DNA from: Halomonas piscis
GTDB lineage: Bacteria; Pseudomonadota; Gammaproteobacteria; Pseudomonadales; Halomonadaceae
Assembly (NCBI RefSeq): GCF_031886125.1
Contig: NZ_CP119391.1
Coordinates: 620,001 to 684,000 of the forward strand
Reading direction: 5' to 3'
DNA length: 64,000 bases
Under the pieces are notes generated by a model, which worked only from the letters and a program-made list of their open reading frames with translations, made no database searches and had not been told where the DNA came from. The translations under genes and the position numbers were made by a program. Shown here one piece after another: positions 60,216 to 64,000 of the stretch (position 1 is the first letter of the stretch; every line of letters begins with the position of its first letter).

Positions 60216-61241
60216 TTAGCGCCAGCCGACGCGGTCAAAGATGCGCACGGCTTCGGGGTTGTTTTCGCCCAGCACGCTGACGTTGACGTCGTCTTTCTTG
60301 AAGGCGCCCCAGGATTCCAGCACCGGGTCCTTGTGGATGCCGTCAACCACCGGGAACTCGTTGTTGCCGGAGGCAAAGATTTCCTGGGCGGTATCGGAGG
60401 CGAGGAACTCGAGGAAGCGCACGGCGTTTTCGCGGTTCGGCGCGTCCTTGACCACGCCGGCACCGCCGACGTTAACGTGGGTGCCGCGGCCGTCCTGGTT
60501 GGGGAAGATGATGCCGACCTTGCGTGCGGCTTCGCGCTCGGCGTCGTCGTCAGACTTGAGCAGGCGCACGTAGTAGTAGTGGTTGGCCACGGCCAGATCG
60601 CACTCGCCGCTGGCCACGCCGAGGATCTGGTCGGTATCGCCGCCTTCCGGGTCGCGCGCCATGTTGTCGACGATGCCCTGGGCCCATTCTTCGGCCTCTT
60701 CTTCGCCGTGTTCGGCGATCATCGAGGCGAGCAGCGACTGGTTGTAGATGTTGTTCGACGAGCGAATGCAGATATCGCCTTCGAACCGGTCGTCGGCCAG
60801 GTCTTCGTAGCTTTGGATGTCGCTTGGGTCGACCGCTTCGCGGTTGTAGAGGATCGCCCGGGCGCGCTGGCTAAAGCCGAACCACAGGCCGTCCGGATGG
60901 CTCATGGACTCCGGCACGCGCTCGTCGAGCACGTCGGATTCGACGCTCTGGAAGATGCCTTCGTCCTCGGCGCGCCACAGGCGGCCGGCGTCAACGGTGA
61001 TCATGACGTCGGCGGGGCTGGCCACACCTTCGCGCTGGATACGTTCGATGAGCTGGTCGGAGTCGCCTTCCAGCACGTTGACGTCAATGCCGGTTTCGTC
61101 GGTGAACGCTTCGTAAAGCGTGTCGTCGGAGTCGTAGTGGCGAGCCGAGTAGACGTTGATCTCGTCAGCCAGCGCCGAAGTGGCAAAGGCGCTGCCCGCG
61201 ACGACGGCAGCCATGGAAGCGGCAAGGCGCGTGGGTTTCAT
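60216..61241 (-). CDS. fbpA: Periplasmic ferric-iron-binding protein FbpA
   Basis: 341 residues: a signal peptide ending in ALA-DEI, then a transferrin-like periplasmic binding fold beginning NVYSARHYDSDD, with the paired tyrosine iron ligands in VANHYYYVRLL. IFPNQDGRGTHVNVGGAGV is conserved in FbpA/FutA. Its start lies 26 bp from a good Fur box, divergent from fbpC. Confidence 0.93.
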   Translation of the reverse strand: MKPTRLAASMAAVVAGSAFATSALADEINVYSARHYDSDDTLYEAFTDETGIDVNVLEGDSDQLIERIQREGVASPADVMITVDAGRLWRAEDEGIFQSVESDVLDERVPESMSHPDGLWFGFSQRARAILYNREAVDPSDIQSYEDLADDRFEGDICIRSSNNIYNQSLLASMIAEHGEEEAEEWAQGIVDNMARDPEGGDTDQILGVASGECDLAVANHYYYVRLLKSDDDAEREAARKVGIIFPNQDGRGTHVNVGGAGVVKDAPNRENAVRFLEFLASDTAQEIFASGNNEFPVVDGIHKDPVLESWGAFKKDDVNVSVLGENNPEAVRIFDRVGWR

Positions 61242-61266
61242 CGTCGAACATCCTTATTGGTTGAAT

Positions 61267-61285
61267 GATAATAAATTGCATTATG
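61267..61285. promoter_or_regulatory. Fur box between fbpA and fbpC
   Basis: GATAATAAATTGCATTATG agrees with the 19-bp Fur consensus at 13 positions, with both outer arms (GATAAT and CATTAT) intact. It is placed to control fbpA and possibly the divergent fbpC. Confidence 0.7.
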
Positions 61286-61484
61286 TTTCGCGGCCATTTA
61301 ACCGGTTTGAAAAGTCGACGTCAAGCATCCGCAGTCGCGCCGTGGCCGGTGCGGCAAATCGCAACATGCGCTTGGCCGCACAACGGATGCATTGCGCGGC
61401 AGGACAAAATAGAATGCGAATAGCTTTCAGTTATTTCAGCAGCGGTGCGCACGCTCGCTGCTCCAACAACGGCGGAATACGATA

Positions 61485-62621
61485 ATGGCTACCATGACTG
61501 CGCCGACCACCACCATGAACACTGCGGAAGCCGTCGCCCCGGTCGCGGCGCTTTCGCTCAGCGACGTGCACCACCGCTTTGACCGCCACCCGGTGGTCAA
61601 GGGCGTAGAGCTCAGCGTGGCGCCCGGCGAGGTCGTCTGTCTGCTGGGGCCTTCGGGCTGCGGCAAGACCACGCTTCTGCGCATCGCCGCGGGCCTTGAG
61701 GTGCTGCAGGAAGGGCGCGTGGGCCTGGAAGGCGAGACCGTGGCGGCGCCGGGCCGGCGCCACGTGCCGCCGGAAAAGCGCAGCGTCGGCCTGGCGTTCC
61801 AGGACTCGGCGCTGTTTCCGCATCTGTCGGTGCTGGAAAACGTCAAGTTCGGCCTCAAGTCGCTGCCCTCGGGCAAGCGTCGGGAGCGGGCCCTTGAGCG
61901 TCTGGAGCAGCTGGGCATGGCGGAGTACGCCGATACCTACCCGCACATGCTGTCCGGCGGCCAGCAGCAGCGCGTGGCGCTGGCCCGGGCGCTGGCGCCG
62001 GAACCGCGGCTGATGCTCCTCGACGAGCCGTTTTCCAGCCTGGACGCGCGCCTGCGCGACCAGATCCGCGACGATACCCTGCACGTGCTGAAAAACGTCG
62101 GCGCGGCCACGCTGCTGGTCACCCACGACCCCGAAGAAGCGATGTTCATGGCCGACCGCATTGCCCTGATGCGCGACGGCGTCATCGTCCAGACCGGCAC
62201 CCCCAGAGAGCTTTACTGCGCACCCTGCGATCCGTTCGTGGTGACGTTTTTCGGCGAGGTCAACGAGCTTTACGGCGTGGTGGAAGACGGCAAGGTCAGC
62301 ACGCCGGTGGGCACCGTGGAAGCCGGCTGGCTGTCCGAAGGCAGCGAGGCGGTAGTGATGGTGCGCCCGGAGGCGCTGCGCGTCAGCGAGCGCGACGAGT
62401 GCGGCCGCGCCCACGTCCACAGCCACGTGGTCATGGCCAAGCTGTTGGGCCGCTCGAGCCTGCTCCACCTCTGCGCTCACGGCCCGGACGACGCAGAAGC
62501 CCACCTCCACGCCCGGGTGCCCGGGGTGTTTCTGCCCGCGGAAGGGCAGCCGGTGGACATTCATCTGGATCTATCCCAGGTCTTCGTCTTTGCCGCCTCC
62601 GGTACCGCTGCCGGGGCGTGA
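61485..62621 (+). CDS. fbpC: Ferric-iron ABC transporter ATP-binding protein FbpC
   Basis: 378 residues: Walker A GPSGCGKTT, signature LSGGQQQR, Walker B LMLLDEPFSSLD, H-loop LVTHDPEEA, and a C-terminal TOBE-like regulatory domain (VVMVRPEALRVSE). The first in-frame ATG (61485) may not be the true start; ATG 61515 also fits. Transcribed divergently from fbpA, its 3' end overlaps the convergent fbpB by 51 bp. Confidence 0.92.
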   Translation: MATMTAPTTTMNTAEAVAPVAALSLSDVHHRFDRHPVVKGVELSVAPGEVVCLLGPSGCGKTTLLRIAAGLEVLQEGRVGLEGETVAAPGRRHVPPEKRSVGLAFQDSALFPHLSVLENVKFGLKSLPSGKRRERALERLEQLGMAEYADTYPHMLSGGQQQRVALARALAPEPRLMLLDEPFSSLDARLRDQIRDDTLHVLKNVGAATLLVTHDPEEAMFMADRIALMRDGVIVQTGTPRELYCAPCDPFVVTFFGEVNELYGVVEDGKVSTPVGTVEAGWLSEGSEAVVMVRPEALRVSERDECGRAHVHSHVVMAKLLGRSSLLHLCAHGPDDAEAHLHARVPGVFLPAEGQPVDIHLDLSQVFVFAASGTAAGA

Positions 62622-64000
62622 ACGGCGCATCGCCAGGCTCAAGAAGATCACCGGAATAATGCCCACCGCGACGATGGCAAGCGAGGCCGTGGAGGCCTCG
62701 GCCAGGCGCTCGTCCGAAGCCAGGCTGTGGGCCCGCACCGCCAGGGTATCGAAGTTGAACGGGCGCAGGATGATGGTGGCGGGCAGCTCCTTCATGGCGT
62801 CGACGAACACCAGAATGCCCGCCGCCAGCAGGCTCGAGCGCATCATCGGGGTGTGAATGCGCCTGAGCGTGCCGCCGGCAGTTTGCCCCAGGGTGCGCGC
62901 GGCGGCGTCCATGCTCGGGGTCACCTTGCCAAGGCTCGCCTCCACGGCGTTGAACGACACGGCGAGAAAGCGCGTGACGTAGGCGTAGATGAGAATAAAC
63001 GCCGAGCCGCTGAAGATCAGCCCGACGATGGTGCCGTAGTGCTCGTTGAGCCAGACGTTGATGGCGTTGTCCAGCCAGGCAAACGGAATCAGAATGCCCA
63101 CGGCCACCACCGAGCCGGGAATGGCGTAGCCCATGGCCGCCACCCGGGAGCTGACCCGGGCGAAGGGCGTGTTGTGAATGCGCACCCCGTAGCTGAGCAG
63201 CAGCGCCATGCCCACGGCGAGAATCGCCGCGCCCACGGAAAGCCCGAGGCTGTTGGCGGCAAAGCCGATGAAGCGCGCGCCGAACAGCGAATCTCCCTGC
63301 TCGATGGCCAGGTTGAGCAGAATGCCGCTGGGCAGCACAAAGCCCACCAGCACCGGCAGCAGGCAGGCCAAAAGCGCCGCGCCGGCGCGCCAGCCGCCGA
63401 GGCGATATTCGGGCAGCTGCTGGTAGCGGTTGGTGGTGTGAAAGTAGCGCTTCTTGCCCCGGGAGTAGCGCTCCAGCAGCACCAGCGCGATAACAAACGC
63501 CAGCAGGCAGGCGGCCAGCTGCGCCGCCGCCACCGGCTCGCCGAGGCCAAACCAGGTGCGGTAAATGCCGGTAGTGAAGGTATCCACGCCGAAAAACTGC
63601 ACCGCGCCGAACTCGTTCAGCGTCTCCATCAGCACCAGCGAGACGCCGCCCACCAGCGCCGGGCGCGACAGCGGCACGGCCACGCTGGCGAACATGTGCC
63701 AGGGGCCGCGGCCCAGAGTGCGGCCGACGTCCAGCACGCACACCGACTGCTCGAGAAACGACGCCCGGGCGAGCAGGTAAACGTAGGGATAGAGCACCAG
63801 GGTAATCAGCGTGGCCGCGCCGCCCAGCGAGCGCACGTTGGGGAAGTAGTAGTCGCCGTATTCCCAGCCGGTGATCTCGCGCAGCAGGCTTTGCAGCGGC
63901 CCCGCCACCTGAAGAAAATCGGTATAGGCGTAGGCGATGACGTAGGTAGGCACCGCCAGCGGCAGCAAAAGCGCCCACTCGAAGATGCGCTTGCCGGGAA
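62571..64000 (-). CDS. fbpB: Ferric-iron ABC transporter permease FbpB (5' end beyond window)
   Basis: 476 codons are visible of a two-module permease of about 500-550 residues. It carries many hydrophobic helices, and two BPD-type cytoplasmic loops: VGRTLGRGPWHMFASVAVPLSRPALVGG in the first half and AARTLGQTAGGTLRRIHTPMM in the second, which dock on FbpC. Ends in a polar tail. On the opposite strand to fbpC, with overlapping 3' ends. Confidence 0.92.
   Translation of the reverse strand, partial: PGKRIFEWALLLPLAVPTYVIAYAYTDFLQVAGPLQSLLREITGWEYGDYYFPNVRSLGGAATLITLVLYPYVYLLARASFLEQSVCVLDVGRTLGRGPWHMFASVAVPLSRPALVGGVSLVLMETLNEFGAVQFFGVDTFTTGIYRTWFGLGEPVAAAQLAACLLAFVIALVLLERYSRGKKRYFHTTNRYQQLPEYRLGGWRAGAALLACLLPVLVGFVLPSGILLNLAIEQGDSLFGARFIGFAANSLGLSVGAAILAVGMALLLSYGVRIHNTPFARVSSRVAAMGYAIPGSVVAVGILIPFAWLDNAINVWLNEHYGTIVGLIFSGSAFILIYAYVTRFLAVSFNAVEASLGKVTPSMDAAARTLGQTAGGTLRRIHTPMMRSSLLAAGILVFVDAMKELPATIILRPFNFDTLAVRAHSLASDERLAEASTASLAIVAVGIIPVIFLSLAMRRSRPGSGTGGGKDEDLG

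Overview
The window comes from a GC-rich gammaproteobacterium of the Halomonadaceae (Halomonas-like). The 16S rRNA reads as that family, and the gene order is Pseudomonas/Oceanospirillales-like: dksA-gluQ-cbrXAB-crcZ-pcnB, pilTU facing yggS-proC-yggT-metXW, and hisBHAF. Most of it is ordinary chromosome. The accessory part is one nested pair of insertion sequences at 48.77-51.01 kb.

Layout. 1-8.1 kb (minus strand): the 3'-truncated pcnB, a large non-coding RNA locus that I read as the carbon-catabolite decoy RNA crcZ, the CbrB/CbrA two-component system with the small membrane protein CbrX, then gluQ and dksA. 8.3-17 kb: sfsA, a methionine/proline/PLP-homeostasis cluster (metX, metW, DUF4426, yggT, proC, yggS), the pilus retraction ATPases pilT and pilU (pilU is split by a frameshift in a C6 run) and anmK. 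17.2-23.7 kb: tyrS and a complete rRNA operon whose 16S-23S spacer has no tRNA gene. 23.9-38.5 kb: hisC, an NlpE-like lipoprotein, radA, selD-mnmH, a degenerate glutamine amidotransferase, DUF416, hisBHAF, a PanZ-like acetyltransferase, asmA, mutY and yggX. 38.67-38.98 kb: tRNA-Phe, tRNA-Gln and tRNA-Thr. 39-48.7 kb: a DUF2726 protein, an NhaC-type antiporter coupled to the threonine-degradation pair kbl-tdh, an EEP-fold protein, a homoserine kinase and polA. 48.7-51.0 kb: an IS1111-group element lodged in a REP palindrome and itself interrupted by an IS5-family element. 51-64 kb: tspO, a DUF2235 hydrolase, gamma-glutamyltranspeptidase, a TonB receptor with its PiuC-type hydroxylase, a TPP-riboswitch-controlled tenA, an orphan betaine-type binding protein, and an FbpABC iron transporter whose three genes are not collinear.

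The most interesting part is the cbr region. Between cbrB and pcnB, a near-consensus sigma-54 promoter, upstream TGTTAC/GTAACA half-sites, six A-rich AAnAAnAA clusters and a strong intrinsic terminator together describe a crcZ-like RNA of about 540 nt. At least three of its clusters sit in apical loops of perfect GC-rich hairpins. CbrB would activate this RNA, and the RNA would sequester Hfq/Crc to relieve catabolite repression. Other points worth following up are the homopolymer frameshift in pilU, the IS1111-in-REP insertion with a candidate guide-RNA region split by an IS5 element, the amidotransferase lacking its nucleophile, and the scrambled iron transporter locus.
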